Below are positions 52,222 through 61,444 of a stretch of DNA of 64,000 bases, piece by piece (position 1 is the stretch's first letter; each line of letters opens with the position of its first letter). Source of the stretch: Thalassospira profundimaris (GTDB lineage Bacteria > Pseudomonadota > Alphaproteobacteria > Rhodospirillales > Thalassospiraceae); contig NZ_JPWH01000023.1 of NCBI RefSeq assembly GCF_003326755.1, forward strand, positions 1 through 64,000. Direction: 5' to 3'. Position numbers and translations under genes: made by a program. The notes under the pieces are model-generated. The model was not told where the DNA came from. It saw nothing but the letters and a program-made list of their open reading frames with translations, and made no database searches.

Positions 52222-54810
52222 GTGGCAGGGGTTAGGTCTATATACCGGGTGGCTGGTTCGTGGTTTCGTTGTAACGGGGCGAAACGCGCATGTTCTGTTG
52301 CACCTGGCGGGTGGCGGTTGGGCCTGTTTTTGGCCTGCCATACGGCCCTGTCGGGTATTTTTTACCCCGTCCTTGCTGTTGCGCAGTCGCAAGATACTGC
52401 TTTTCAGGCTGCACCGGAAGTTACCGTGCCCGGCGATGGCATTTTTACCGCAATCGGTAATCTGGGAACCCGGGATTTAACCGTGATCGGGCTGGCAACG
52501 CTGGGCGGGGCGGCGATTGCCGGGGCAATTGGCTGGCGGCTTGCCGTGCGGATGCGCCGCCATCTTGACGAGGCAGAAGACCTCGAATCGCAGATGGAAG
52601 ATACCGCCATCCTGTTTACCCAACTGTTTTATGCCGCCCCGGACCCGGTTTATTACTGGGCGCATAAGGGATTTGCCGATGGCGGCAGCCCGGCCTTGCT
52701 GCGCTGTTTTAATTTGGGCAGCGATGCGCGCTTTCCCGACCTGCTTGAACAATTGCGCGAGGAAGATGCCAAAACCCTGCAGGACCGGGTGCGCACCCTG
52801 AAATCCGGCCATGACCGTTTTTCCATTTGGATCACAACACTTGATGGCCGCAAATTCCATGTCACGGGCACGGTGGCCCGGCGGGATCACAAGTCAGCCG
52901 TGCTGGGCCACGCGGTGTGGTTTCGCGATGAAACCCGCCATGCCCGCGAACGCGAAAGCCAGATTGGCGATTTTGCCGCTCTTCGGCAGGATGTCTCCAG
53001 CCTGCGTCATGTGATGGATGAACTGCCCTTTCCCGTATGGCGTCGTGATGGCGATTTGAACCTGATTGACTGTAATGCCGCCTATATTGACGCGGTGGAG
53101 CAAAATTCCCTTGCCGAAGTGATCGAGGCGGGCAGCGAGCTTGGCGCGGGTGTTATTCAGGATCAGGGGCGCGCCCTTGCCGCATCGGCTCTGCGCAATG
53201 GCGAAACCGTGACCCGCGATTACCATGTGGTCGTTCAGGGCGACCGTCGCTTGCTGCGCATTAGCGAATCGCCGGTTTTGCAAAACGATGATGTGAGTGG
53301 TCTGGTCGGATTTGCCATTGATTGCACAGCACTTGAGGAAAAACAGGCTGAATTGTCGCGTCATGTGCGGGCCCACGGCGAAGTATTGGAAAATCTGGGC
53401 ACGGCGATTGCCATTTTTGGCGGCAATAAACGGCTGATTTTCTTTAATGCCGCCTTTGCGTCGCTGTGGAGCCTGGATGAAGAATGGCTTTTGACCGAAC
53501 CGGCCCTGGAAGATTTGCTGCGCCGGTTGCGCGATGAACGCAAATTGCCCGAAGTCACCGATTTTGGCCAGTATCGTGATCAGGAAAATCAGCGTTTTAC
53601 CGATTTGCTTAAACCGGTCGAAGACCTGATGCACCTGCCAAGTGGCGTAACCTTGCGCCGCTTTGTTTCGCCGCATCCGTTTGGCGGATTGATGTTCGCC
53701 TACGAGGATGTGACCGACAAGCTGGTCTTGGAAAGCAGCTATAACACCCTGATTGCCGTGCAGCGCGAAACACTGGAAAACCTGCATGAAGCGGTTGGCG
53801 TGATAAGTGGTGATGGTCGTCTGCGCCTCTATAATCATGGTTTTGGCGATATGTGGGCGCTTGATGACGTGTTTTTGGCCGCTGCCCCGCATATTTCCGA
53901 TGTGATTGAGAAATCGCGCGATTTCTGGACCGTGACCGATGACTGGGCGAAGTTTAAAAGCCGCATGGTTGCGCGCATCACCAACCACGAGCCAATGTCG
54001 GGCCGCCTGGAGCGCAGTGACGGCAGCATCATCGATTTTGCCATTGTACCGCTGCCTGACGGGGCGGTGATGATGTCCTATCTGGATGTTACCGACAGCA
54101 TCCGGGTGGAGCGCGCCCTGCGGGAACGGAACGAGGCGCTGCGCACGGCCGACCAGATGAAGTCCGATTTTATCTCGACCGTATCGCGTGAACTGACCCG
54201 TCCGCTGGATCATATTAACGGGTTGGCCGATCGGATGTTGCCGCATCTGCATGGCAATGTGTCGCAATCGGTGGAAATTATCCGCACTGAAACGCAAAGC
54301 ATGCTGGCCTTGGTCGATGACATGCGCGATCTGGCAACCCTGGGCTCCGGTCAGGTTGCGCTGGAACTTGATACCGTTGATCCGAGGCGGTTGCTGCGGT
54401 CACTGGAAGCCCTGACGCGGGCGCGGCTGGCGGAACTGAATGTGTCGTTGCGGCTATATTGTTCGCGCAATATTGGCTGGATGGTGGCCGATGAACGCCG
54501 CCTGAAGCAGGCTTTGTTCATTCTGGTGACAAATGTTTTGCGCACCGCACCGGAAGGCAGCGAAGTTTCAGTCGTCGCGCGTCGCCGGGGGGACGATATT
54601 GATATTACCATCGGCCTGACCGATGAAACCCCGCAACCGATGCTGTTTGAAGGCCTGCGTGACGGTGAACCGGCATCGGCCCGCCGGGCATTGGGGATGG
54701 CAATGGTCCGCGCGGTTGTGGAAATTCATGGCGGTCGGGTGAAGATCAGCCGGGATGGCCGTGAAATTTCCTGTATTTTGCCTGCCGGGGAAGAAAGCGA
54801 TTTGGGATAA
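52222..54810 (+). CDS. DivL-like PAS kinase with Arg at the phospho-acceptor position
   Basis: An 862-residue protein. A signal-like N-terminus (about residues 33-55) and a membrane helix (about residues 88-107) precede about three PAS domains (VMDELPFPVWRRDGDLN, then ENLGTAIAIFGGNKR, then ENLHEAVGVISGDGR). The last two and PHPFGGLMFAYEDVTDKL resemble DivL-type proteins of alphaproteobacteria. The H-box reads ISTVSRELTRPLDHI, with Arg656 where kinases have His and Caulobacter DivL has Tyr. The ATPase part keeps an N-box-like LVTNVLRTA and GMAMVRAVVEIHGG, but the DxGxG box is lost. It is probably a signalling scaffold, not an active kinase. The start is GTG 52222; this is uncertain. Confidence 0.85.
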   Translation: MAGVRSIYRVAGSWFRCNGAKRACSVAPGGWRLGLFLACHTALSGIFYPVLAVAQSQDTAFQAAPEVTVPGDGIFTAIGNLGTRDLTVIGLATLGGAAIAGAIGWRLAVRMRRHLDEAEDLESQMEDTAILFTQLFYAAPDPVYYWAHKGFADGGSPALLRCFNLGSDARFPDLLEQLREEDAKTLQDRVRTLKSGHDRFSIWITTLDGRKFHVTGTVARRDHKSAVLGHAVWFRDETRHARERESQIGDFAALRQDVSSLRHVMDELPFPVWRRDGDLNLIDCNAAYIDAVEQNSLAEVIEAGSELGAGVIQDQGRALAASALRNGETVTRDYHVVVQGDRRLLRISESPVLQNDDVSGLVGFAIDCTALEEKQAELSRHVRAHGEVLENLGTAIAIFGGNKRLIFFNAAFASLWSLDEEWLLTEPALEDLLRRLRDERKLPEVTDFGQYRDQENQRFTDLLKPVEDLMHLPSGVTLRRFVSPHPFGGLMFAYEDVTDKLVLESSYNTLIAVQRETLENLHEAVGVISGDGRLRLYNHGFGDMWALDDVFLAAAPHISDVIEKSRDFWTVTDDWAKFKSRMVARITNHEPMSGRLERSDGSIIDFAIVPLPDGAVMMSYLDVTDSIRVERALRERNEALRTADQMKSDFISTVSRELTRPLDHINGLADRMLPHLHGNVSQSVEIIRTETQSMLALVDDMRDLATLGSGQVALELDTVDPRRLLRSLEALTRARLAELNVSLRLYCSRNIGWMVADERRLKQALFILVTNVLRTAPEGSEVSVVARRRGDDIDITIGLTDETPQPMLFEGLRDGEPASARRALGMAMVRAVVEIHGGRVKISRDGREISCILPAGEESDLG

Positions 54811-54837
54811 TCCCGGTCCAACAGGGTCAAATGCAAC

Positions 54838-54873
54838 AAGGCCCCCGTGCCGGATGAAACGGTACGGGGCTTT
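54838..54873. terminator. Hairpin between convergent PAS kinase and dehydrogenase genes
   Basis: An imperfect stem (AAGGCCCCCGTGCCG against CGGTACGGGGCTTT, one bulge and a G-T pair) with a short loop. The A/T ends allow use in both directions. Confidence 0.7.
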
Positions 54874-54880
54874 GATGTTT

Positions 54881-55846
54881 TCAGTTCGTTTTAACGGCAA
54901 AGGGCACGTCTTTGCCCGCCAGGCAGGCATCAATATTATCGAGCGCGCGGCTGCCCATTGCGGTGCGGGTTTCGGCAGTGGCGGACCCCAGATGGGGCAG
55001 CAAAAACGTGTTGGGCAAATCGCGATAACCCGGCGCGATATTGGGTTCCCCGGCAAAAACATCCAGCCCGGCCGCCGCAAGCTGGCCCGATTTCAGGGCG
55101 GCAATCACATCGCTGTCCTTAACCACATCGCCGCGCGCGGTATTGACCAGGATCGCCCCCTTGGGCAGCTTTGCCAAAAGGTCGGTATTCACCATGCCGC
55201 GTGTTTCCGCCGTTGACGGGCAATGTAACGACAGGAACTGGCAATGGGGCAGCAGATCATCAATGCTGTCGTGATAGGTGGCACCATATTCCTGATCGGC
55301 AGGCAGGCGTTTGCGGTTGTAATAATGCACCTCCATGTCAAACCCCCGCGCCCGTTTTGCCACGGCCTGGCCAATGCGGCCCATGCCGATAATGCCCAGT
55401 TTTTTGCCAGTGACCTGGGTGCCAATCAGGTGGGTGGGGCGCCAGCCGCGCCAGCTTGCGGTGCGTATTTCGGCTTCGCCTTCGCTGACCCGGCGTGCCG
55501 CCCCCAGCATTAAAAGCCAGGCAATATCGGCGGTGGCATCGGTTAAAACGCCCGGTGTGTTGCCAATGACAATGCCTTTGCGCGCTGCGGCGGCAAGGTC
55601 GATATGGTCGGTGCCAACCGAAAAGGTGGCGATGATTTTGACTGATTTCGGCAGCGCATCAAAAAATGCCGCGTCTATCGGGTCGCCCACCGACACCAGC
55701 AGGGCATCCGCCCCGTTTGCCAGGGCCAGGATGGCGTCGCGGTCCAGCGGCGTGTCGCCTTCATTTAATCGCACGTCATAGCTGGCATGGGCGCGGGCTT
55801 CAATGTCGGCAGGCAGGCGGCGGGTGATGGCAAGAACCGGTTTCAT
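54881..55846 (-). CDS. D-2-hydroxyacid dehydrogenase (glyoxylate/hydroxypyruvate reductase type)
   Basis: A 321-residue cytoplasmic NAD(P)-dependent enzyme. The cofactor loop is LGIIGMGRIGQAVAKRARG. The catalytic triad is intact: Arg in ILVNTARGDVV, Glu in LDVFAGEP, and His in LLPHLGSATAETR. LIGTQVTGKKLG and MEVHYYNR point to the glyoxylate/D-glycerate group. ATG 55846 (MKPVLAITRRLP) was chosen; the frame is open to 55900. Confidence 0.93.
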   Translation of the reverse strand: MKPVLAITRRLPADIEARAHASYDVRLNEGDTPLDRDAILALANGADALLVSVGDPIDAAFFDALPKSVKIIATFSVGTDHIDLAAAARKGIVIGNTPGVLTDATADIAWLLMLGAARRVSEGEAEIRTASWRGWRPTHLIGTQVTGKKLGIIGMGRIGQAVAKRARGFDMEVHYYNRKRLPADQEYGATYHDSIDDLLPHCQFLSLHCPSTAETRGMVNTDLLAKLPKGAILVNTARGDVVKDSDVIAALKSGQLAAAGLDVFAGEPNIAPGYRDLPNTFLLPHLGSATAETRTAMGSRALDNIDACLAGKDVPFAVKTN

Positions 55847-55982
55847 GATGTCATTCCAGCGACAGGGACAGGGATAGGCAGGGTGATAAAGATGCGCCAA
55901 GCCTAACCATCCCGGTGGCGGTATGGCAAGCTGGTAATACCATTTTGTCTGCCGATGGGGTGCCCTTAAAACGATGTCGTTG

Positions 55983-56558
55983 CTAGAATATCGGGTGCAT
56001 TGCCAGACGGACGCTCATGACGGTAATGGTCAGGGATAACAGAAAATCCAGCAAAACAATTGCAACTGCCGTCGAAACCGGCACGGCGAGTGTCAGCATG
56101 GTGATGTAACCGCCATAGACCATCATGGCAATTACGGCCAACAGGGCAAACCCGCCCGCCCCCAAACCGGGAAATGCCGCGCCCAGAAGCAAGGCCAGCA
56201 AATAAACCGCCATTTGCAGGACACTGGCCCAGTTATATACAATGATAAAGGGGATATAACGGATTTTGCGTTCCAGCATGTCGGTGACATGATACATCAC
56301 CAGCGGAAACGCCACCCATTTGATGACAAAAGAAATGGTTTCCACCAGCAGATAACGCAGAGTGGGAAAGTCAGCGGGAACGGTATCAAGATCGTGCCAG
56401 CGCAGTAGGGCAAAAGCCGGGAAGACCAGAACTGCGGCCAGAAATGACCGCCAGAATCCGTCAAGGGTAAAATTAAAATACCCTACGCCACGGGCGTCAC
56501 CGTGAGCAATGCGCCACGTCCCGTAAAGGGCGCGCAGGGTTTCTTTGGCGATCGACAT
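55983..56558 (-). CDS. Inner-membrane protein of unknown function
   Basis: A 191-residue protein with five hydrophobic segments, roughly at residues 40-55, 75-100, 105-125, 130-155 and 160-185. The N-terminal 30 residues are polar and cytoplasmic. It resembles small Yip1/YckC-like membrane proteins in layout, but no motif confirms this. ATG 56558 (MSIAKETLRAL) is preferred to a GTG at 56579. Confidence 0.72.
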   Translation of the reverse strand: MSIAKETLRALYGTWRIAHGDARGVGYFNFTLDGFWRSFLAAVLVFPAFALLRWHDLDTVPADFPTLRYLLVETISFVIKWVAFPLVMYHVTDMLERKIRYIPFIIVYNWASVLQMAVYLLALLLGAAFPGLGAGGFALLAVIAMMVYGGYITMLTLAVPVSTAVAIVLLDFLLSLTITVMSVRLAMHPIF

Positions 56559-56721
56559 TGTAAAGACTGGTTTCCGCACTGTTGCCAGCGTGCTGGCGTG
56601 AATGAATTGCGCACAACATAGGGTGTTTTAAGCCTGCTTGGAAAGGGGGCCCGCACACAAAATATGAGCTGCCTCACATCCATGAAAAATATTGCCCGTG
56701 ATTGCCGCGTGCTGAAATAAA

Positions 56722-56745
56722 ATGGCGACCCGTTGGGGCCGCCAT
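56722..56745 (-). terminator. Terminator of the DUF4139 gene
   Basis: A stem (ATGGCG-A-CCC against GGG-C-CGCCAT, one mismatch) with a four-base loop. On the minus strand it is followed by TTTATTT. Confidence 0.72.
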
Positions 56746-56776
56746 GATGTTTTGCCTTTTGGGAAAGCTGTTTGGC

Positions 56777-58249
56777 TTATTCGTCGCTATGAACGGACCA
56801 GCGCAGGGTGGTTTCCTTGCCTGCGGGCAATTTGATCTGCCATTTGACCTGGCCTGCTTCCAGATTCTGGTGCGGATTGCTTTCCTTGATGATTTTCCAG
56901 TTTGCCGGAAGCGTTTCCTCGATGGTGACGGTTTCGTCACGCGGGCCGCTGTTTTTAAGATTCCATTCCAGGGTCGCAGCCACCTCATCGGGCAGGTTTT
57001 TACGTGCTTTGCGGTCATATTCAACGACATGGCGGCTGCCGGTAATGTCGCTGGCCTGGCCCAGGATCAGATGGGCTTTTTGACCCGCCGGGGTCAGGTT
57101 CATTCGGTCTTCGCCCAAAAATACCGGGATGCCGTCGGCATCATTGGCATAAATGCGAATTTGCCCGGCTGGCCACGGGCTTTGTTTGTCGGTCCCGCCA
57201 TCATTTTTCAGGGTCAACTGCAATTCAGGCCGGATAAAATCCTCTCTGGTGCCTTTGCCGCTGTAATACATCGATGTGTTGCCATAAAAGGTCATTTCAC
57301 GGTCAACATTGATTTTGCGATTGTCCAATAGCGGCAGGGTGACGGCATCGCCGTCCTTCATGGTCAGGTTGTTATAGGGGCCGTAAACGTGAAAATTCTC
57401 GAATTTGCTGCGTGCTGCCTGGCCGCCGCTGGCACTGTCGGCACTGACTGACATCATCATTTCCGCACGCATGGCCTTTGCCATCGGGCGCGGTGAATTC
57501 TGGTTGGGATCACCGGCAATCAGTTGCAAACTGGCATGGTTAATATCCCCGCCGCTGTTATTGACGATGCGCGCCCGGGCACCCAGGTCCAGCGTGCCGG
57601 TTTTGCTGTCATAATGGCCGACATAGGCGGTTTGCCAGCTGATCCCCCCCATCAGATAGGCCAGCGACACATGATCGGTCGCAGCCGAGGTGCGGATTGT
57701 TGCATCCAGGGACGGGCGTGTGGTGTAACTGTCGGGCAGGACCGGCATGACGATGTTTTGGGTTGGCACATATTCAACCCCGTCGGCTGTTTTCACCAGG
57801 GCCTGACCATCAAGGTCTATCAGGGTTGCATTGATCAGGTCATCATCCCGGCGGATTTTGACCTCCTTGCCAATGAACTGTTCGAGCAGGGCATAGCCGC
57901 TTTGCGGATTGGTTTTTTCGGTAGTGGAAAGCAGTTGCAGATTGGCAGTTTCATCGGCCCCAATCAGCAGTGAATCGTCCAGCAGGGTTTGCGGCAGGTC
58001 CATGATTTTCAGGGTTTGGCGCCCGGCTGCAAGGTTGCCCTGGCGTTGTTCTGCAATCATGGCGAGATTGCCGGGATAAACCGTAAGGCGCATTTTACTG
58101 CGATCGGCTGCTGAAAGCGGTACCGATGTTCCGGCCTTATCGGCGGCGTCGGCCGCTTTGGCATCGGCGATGGAGAGGTCGGGTGCCCCGAAAAGGGTTG
58201 CCCCCAGGATGGTTGCAAGAACAAGGCGGTTGCGCAGTTCCGATGCCAT
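56777..58249 (-). CDS. Exported DUF4139-domain protein
   Basis: A 490-residue protein with a signal peptide (about residues 1-30, VLATILGATLFGAPDLSIADA). The mature part is beta-rich. A stretch around residues 200-240 (LAYLMGGISWQTAYVGHY) and the end EETLPANWKIIKES match the DUF4139 pattern. Such proteins are exported and have no known reaction. AAGGACC lies before the ATG. A single-gene unit. Confidence 0.82.
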   Translation of the reverse strand: MASELRNRLVLATILGATLFGAPDLSIADAKAADAADKAGTSVPLSAADRSKMRLTVYPGNLAMIAEQRQGNLAAGRQTLKIMDLPQTLLDDSLLIGADETANLQLLSTTEKTNPQSGYALLEQFIGKEVKIRRDDDLINATLIDLDGQALVKTADGVEYVPTQNIVMPVLPDSYTTRPSLDATIRTSAATDHVSLAYLMGGISWQTAYVGHYDSKTGTLDLGARARIVNNSGGDINHASLQLIAGDPNQNSPRPMAKAMRAEMMMSVSADSASGGQAARSKFENFHVYGPYNNLTMKDGDAVTLPLLDNRKINVDREMTFYGNTSMYYSGKGTREDFIRPELQLTLKNDGGTDKQSPWPAGQIRIYANDADGIPVFLGEDRMNLTPAGQKAHLILGQASDITGSRHVVEYDRKARKNLPDEVAATLEWNLKNSGPRDETVTIEETLPANWKIIKESNPHQNLEAGQVKWQIKLPAGKETTLRWSVHSDE

Positions 58250-58530
58250 GAATGGGTCCTTTTGATCGTGTGACAGCCCTTTGGGCCCGCATGTTTTTAA
58301 TGAAAAAACAGTCTATTGGGCAAAAATGGCATGAAAAAGGAAACAGACCCGAATTTTCTCATCCATGCGATAATTATGCTTTTGAAATTGCCTGCTTTAT
58401 GACAGCCAGGCATACTTGGCACCGCGACAGACAGGCCTTTCCGTGCCGTTTATACCATCTTCCAGGGCACACATCGCGGATGCGCCCCAAGGTTGAAAAA
58501 AGGGGAGAGGCGGCCTTGGCCGGGCTTTGA

Positions 58531-59019
58531 TTATGCGCTCAGAGGATGACGGTAATCATATTGCGGTTTTTTGAGATGGATCTGAAAGGCCGTCTGGCGT
58601 GCGGTATCGATCAGAATGGGCGCACGCAGATTGACGGTCATTTCAATTGCGTCATCACCATCGGGTTTTTGCAGCGTGACAATCAGAACAATCGCCAGAT
58701 TTTCCGGGGCGATGTTATGGATGGTGATCGCGGGATCAATATCTTCAGCGGCCAGAATACCGCTTTCCATATTATACGGGGCAACGATAAAGGCCAGTTC
58801 CGGGTCGGTCAGGCATTGCAGAAGCTTGAAACAATTGGAAATTTCGCTGGGGAAATTGGCCAGGGCAAAAATATTGTTATCGGCAAAACCGCTCAGCCCG
58901 GCTGGCATGTAAATCGCTTTGTCCCAGCGAAATTCGCGGTCTCCCATCAGGGTCGCAATTTTGATCGTTTGGGGAATGTTGTTCTGGTCAAGTTCCTGGC
59001 GAATGACGTCTTCTAACAT
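58531..59019 (-). CDS. fliW: Flagellar assembly factor FliW
   Basis: A 162-residue cytoplasmic protein. PAGLSGFADNNIFALANF, then LLQCLTDPELAFIV, the MTVNLRAPILID strand and the end PQYDYRHPLSA follow the FliW plan closely. FliW binds CsrA, freeing it from mRNA until flagellin captures FliW. No csrA or flagellin gene is nearby. The motif match supports the call, but the target in this organism is inferred. A ribosome site (GGAG, AAGG) precedes the ATG. Confidence 0.85.
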   Translation of the reverse strand: MLEDVIRQELDQNNIPQTIKIATLMGDREFRWDKAIYMPAGLSGFADNNIFALANFPSEISNCFKLLQCLTDPELAFIVAPYNMESGILAAEDIDPAITIHNIAPENLAIVLIVTLQKPDGDDAIEMTVNLRAPILIDTARQTAFQIHLKKPQYDYRHPLSA

Positions 59020-59159
59020 GCCTTACTCCGATATCGGGTGAACGGGATTGCAAATATTCAACCATATATTGGCGTTTCAGGCGGGTAGGTAAAGCTGTCA
59101 GATCAAATTTTACGGAAAAATTTGCTCAAATTGCTGTTACATATCGAATGCCGTGATTT

Positions 59160-60569
59160 TTAAACGGATCCATCTGCCGTTTGCCCGGCATTTTTCAATG
59201 TTGCCAGGGGGCGGGGTTGAAACCGGACCGGTATGGGGGCGGTAAAGCCCTTAACGCGAATGGTGTCGCGACTATACAGGGCATTCAGCAGCATTGTGCC
59301 AGTATCAGGCAGTTCTTTTTCAAGCTGGTTGGCGAAATCCTCGCTGACAACGATTTCGGCATTCAGGGTCCGGGTGGCCCGTTCCAGACGACTGGCAAGA
59401 TTGACGGTCGCGCCGATAACGGCAGGTGTGACCGATTCGCCCTCGCCAATATCGCCAACAACGGCGGGGCCGTAATGCAGGCCCACGCCAATGCGCAGCG
59501 GCCGGTTGGCATTGCCGGGGTCCTGGGCGTGCCAGTCGCGAATGCGTTCAATCATCGCCTGTGCAGCCGAAAGGGCGTTGGCCGCCGGACAGGACATGGC
59601 ATCAAAGGCCCCGAAACTCGCCATCATGGCATCGCCAATATATTTTTCGACAATGCCGCCATAGGACGCGACCTGGGTGGTCATGGTACCGTGAAAACGG
59701 TTTAACAGGCGCATCACATCCTGCGGATCGCGATTTTCGGCATAGCTGGAAAAACCGATAATATCGGCAAACAACACAACACATTCGCGCCGTTCCCCAA
59801 TGCGGACGGGTTCGTCGCGTTCTGCCAACTGGTCGGCCAGGGCGGCGGGGAAATAGCGCGCAAGGTTGCCATGTGCCCGTTCAGCCGCGGCAAACTGGCG
59901 GATCAGAATGCGCAGCCTTGCCACCATCACCGCACAGGCCAGGGTAAAGACAACAACAATCACCACCTGTTCGGCCAGGGCGGAAACATCCAGATATTCC
60001 GGCCGGTTATAAAGCGGGACCTCGCCAGATTCCCCAGGGCTCCATTGATCGCCAAAATGTTGTGAAATCAGGATGCCGGGCCGGTTGACCAGCCAGGCGA
60101 TGCCTAAAATCCAGGCATTGAACAGCCATAAGCCGAACCACAAAATCAGTCGTGGCGAAAAGGTGAGAATGACCAGGGCCATCATGATCATGGAAAAGAC
60201 GATGCCACGGTCGCGCGCGACAAAGCTGTAAACCCACGCGTCATGATCGATAAAGGGATGGCGCGGATCGGGCACCACGGAAACATACACAATCAGCAGG
60301 GCGTCGGTTACGGCCAGCACATATAGCAGCCAGCGCCAGTTATGGCCGCGATAGGCGACAAAAATCTGGATGATGACACCGGGAATAAACCAGGTCAGCA
60401 CCTCAAGCAGCGAATAAAGCTCGCCGCTTGGTGTGTTGGACTTGCTGAAAAGCAACAGGATAAAGACCAGCATCGCGATGCGTAAAAACGCCACGACAAA
60501 CAAACCCCGTCGTTCCTCGCGATCGACAAGGCGGTCAAAAAGGGTGGGTTTGTCAGGGCTTGCTTGCAT
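59160..60569 (-). CDS. Membrane-bound class III adenylate/guanylate cyclase
   Basis: A 469-residue protein. About six membrane helices (residues about 20-240) precede a cyclase catalytic domain (about residues 255-440). The metal-binding Asp residues are in VVLFADIIGFSSY and IVEKYIGDAMMASFGA, and the base-contacting Lys (EKYIGD) is there. ATVNLASRLERA supplies the Asn and Arg of the transition state. The residue before VIG, often Thr or Asp in adenylate cyclases, is Ala, so base choice is not certain. ATG 60569 overlaps the upstream Crp-like gene by 17 bases; a longer frame starts at 60623. Confidence 0.88.
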   Translation of the reverse strand: MQASPDKPTLFDRLVDREERRGLFVVAFLRIAMLVFILLLFSKSNTPSGELYSLLEVLTWFIPGVIIQIFVAYRGHNWRWLLYVLAVTDALLIVYVSVVPDPRHPFIDHDAWVYSFVARDRGIVFSMIMMALVILTFSPRLILWFGLWLFNAWILGIAWLVNRPGILISQHFGDQWSPGESGEVPLYNRPEYLDVSALAEQVVIVVVFTLACAVMVARLRILIRQFAAAERAHGNLARYFPAALADQLAERDEPVRIGERRECVVLFADIIGFSSYAENRDPQDVMRLLNRFHGTMTTQVASYGGIVEKYIGDAMMASFGAFDAMSCPAANALSAAQAMIERIRDWHAQDPGNANRPLRIGVGLHYGPAVVGDIGEGESVTPAVIGATVNLASRLERATRTLNAEIVVSEDFANQLEKELPDTGTMLLNALYSRDTIRVKGFTAPIPVRFQPRPLATLKNAGQTADGSV

Positions 60570-61281
60570 TGGCGAGTAAATCTGCCAGTCCGTCCTTGTC
60601 ACGAATGACCAGACGGCCATCACGCCGCGTAATCAGCCCCGCTTTTTCAAGCTCGCGCAGTTTTTTGTTTACCGCTTCACGGGTGACACCCAGCATATAG
60701 CCCAGTTCCTGCTGTGACAGCGGCAGGGCAATGCGAATGCCTTCCGGGTCCGGTCCGCCGTGCCGTTCGGCCAGCCACAGCAGCCGCTTGATCAGCCGGG
60801 CGGTCAGATCGAGGAAATTGGCATCTTCGAGCAAGGCACTGACCCAGCGCAGGCGACGGCACAAAAGTGCTGTTATGTGGCGGCGCAGTTCGGTTTCGCG
60901 GTCAAAAATCTCGAAGAAATTTTCCCGTGAAATATAAAGCAGCCGGGTCGGGCCAACTGCACGCGCGCTTGCGGTGCGCGGTTCGCTGTCCAAAAGGGCG
61001 ATTTCACCAAAAACCGCACCGGGTGCCAGCACGTTCAGCACAATTTCCTTGCCGGAACCTGACAGGCTGGAAATGCGAATCTTCCCGGCCTCGACAGCAT
61101 AAAGCCCGTCGGCCGGGTCGCCTTTTTCAAACAGCAAGTCACCATCCGCCAGCCGTTTGATGGTGGCGGACTCGGAAAGCTGCTCCAGCAGGGCCGGATC
61201 AAGATCTTCAAATAAAAAGCTGCCTGCCAGAATGCGGGAGGCGACCTTGGCGAATTGTGGTGGTGTTGTGAAACTGTTCAC
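60553..61281 (-). CDS. Crp/Fnr-family transcriptional regulator
   Basis: A 242-residue regulator. The cyclic-nucleotide pocket reads FGEIALLDSEPRTASARA (about residues 90-107), which keeps the Gly-Glu and Arg that contact cAMP. There is no cysteine cluster, so it is not an Fnr oxygen sensor. The C-terminal winged helix contains SQQELGYMLGVTREAVNKKLRELEKAG. It shares an overlapping unit with the cyclase, so a local cAMP loop is likely. The start is GTG 61281, with GAGGA upstream. Confidence 0.93.
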   Translation of the reverse strand: MNSFTTPPQFAKVASRILAGSFLFEDLDPALLEQLSESATIKRLADGDLLFEKGDPADGLYAVEAGKIRISSLSGSGKEIVLNVLAPGAVFGEIALLDSEPRTASARAVGPTRLLYISRENFFEIFDRETELRRHITALLCRRLRWVSALLEDANFLDLTARLIKRLLWLAERHGGPDPEGIRIALPLSQQELGYMLGVTREAVNKKLRELEKAGLITRRDGRLVIRDKDGLADLLANASKP

Positions 61282-61444
61282 TGCGTCCTCAGGGGAGAAG
61301 GCGTAACGTAAGGATCAGAGGTTATCGAATACCAACGTATCACGAAAAGGTACATATGCGGCAAGCCTTTTGCCCGGTCTTTCTGTGGCTTGCACAAAAA
61401 AGTGTATTTTTGGACTGATATTTATCCGGTTTTCGATGTCTCGT

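Noticed and set aside
52894..54297. Long minus-strand open frame (467 codons) over the PAS kinase gene
   Set aside because: A shadow of the real gene: rich in His, Arg and Gln with no domain pattern.
58252..58530. Plus-strand open frame of 92 codons
   Set aside because: No ribosome site, no likeness to any family, and a composition like non-coding DNA between two minus-strand genes.
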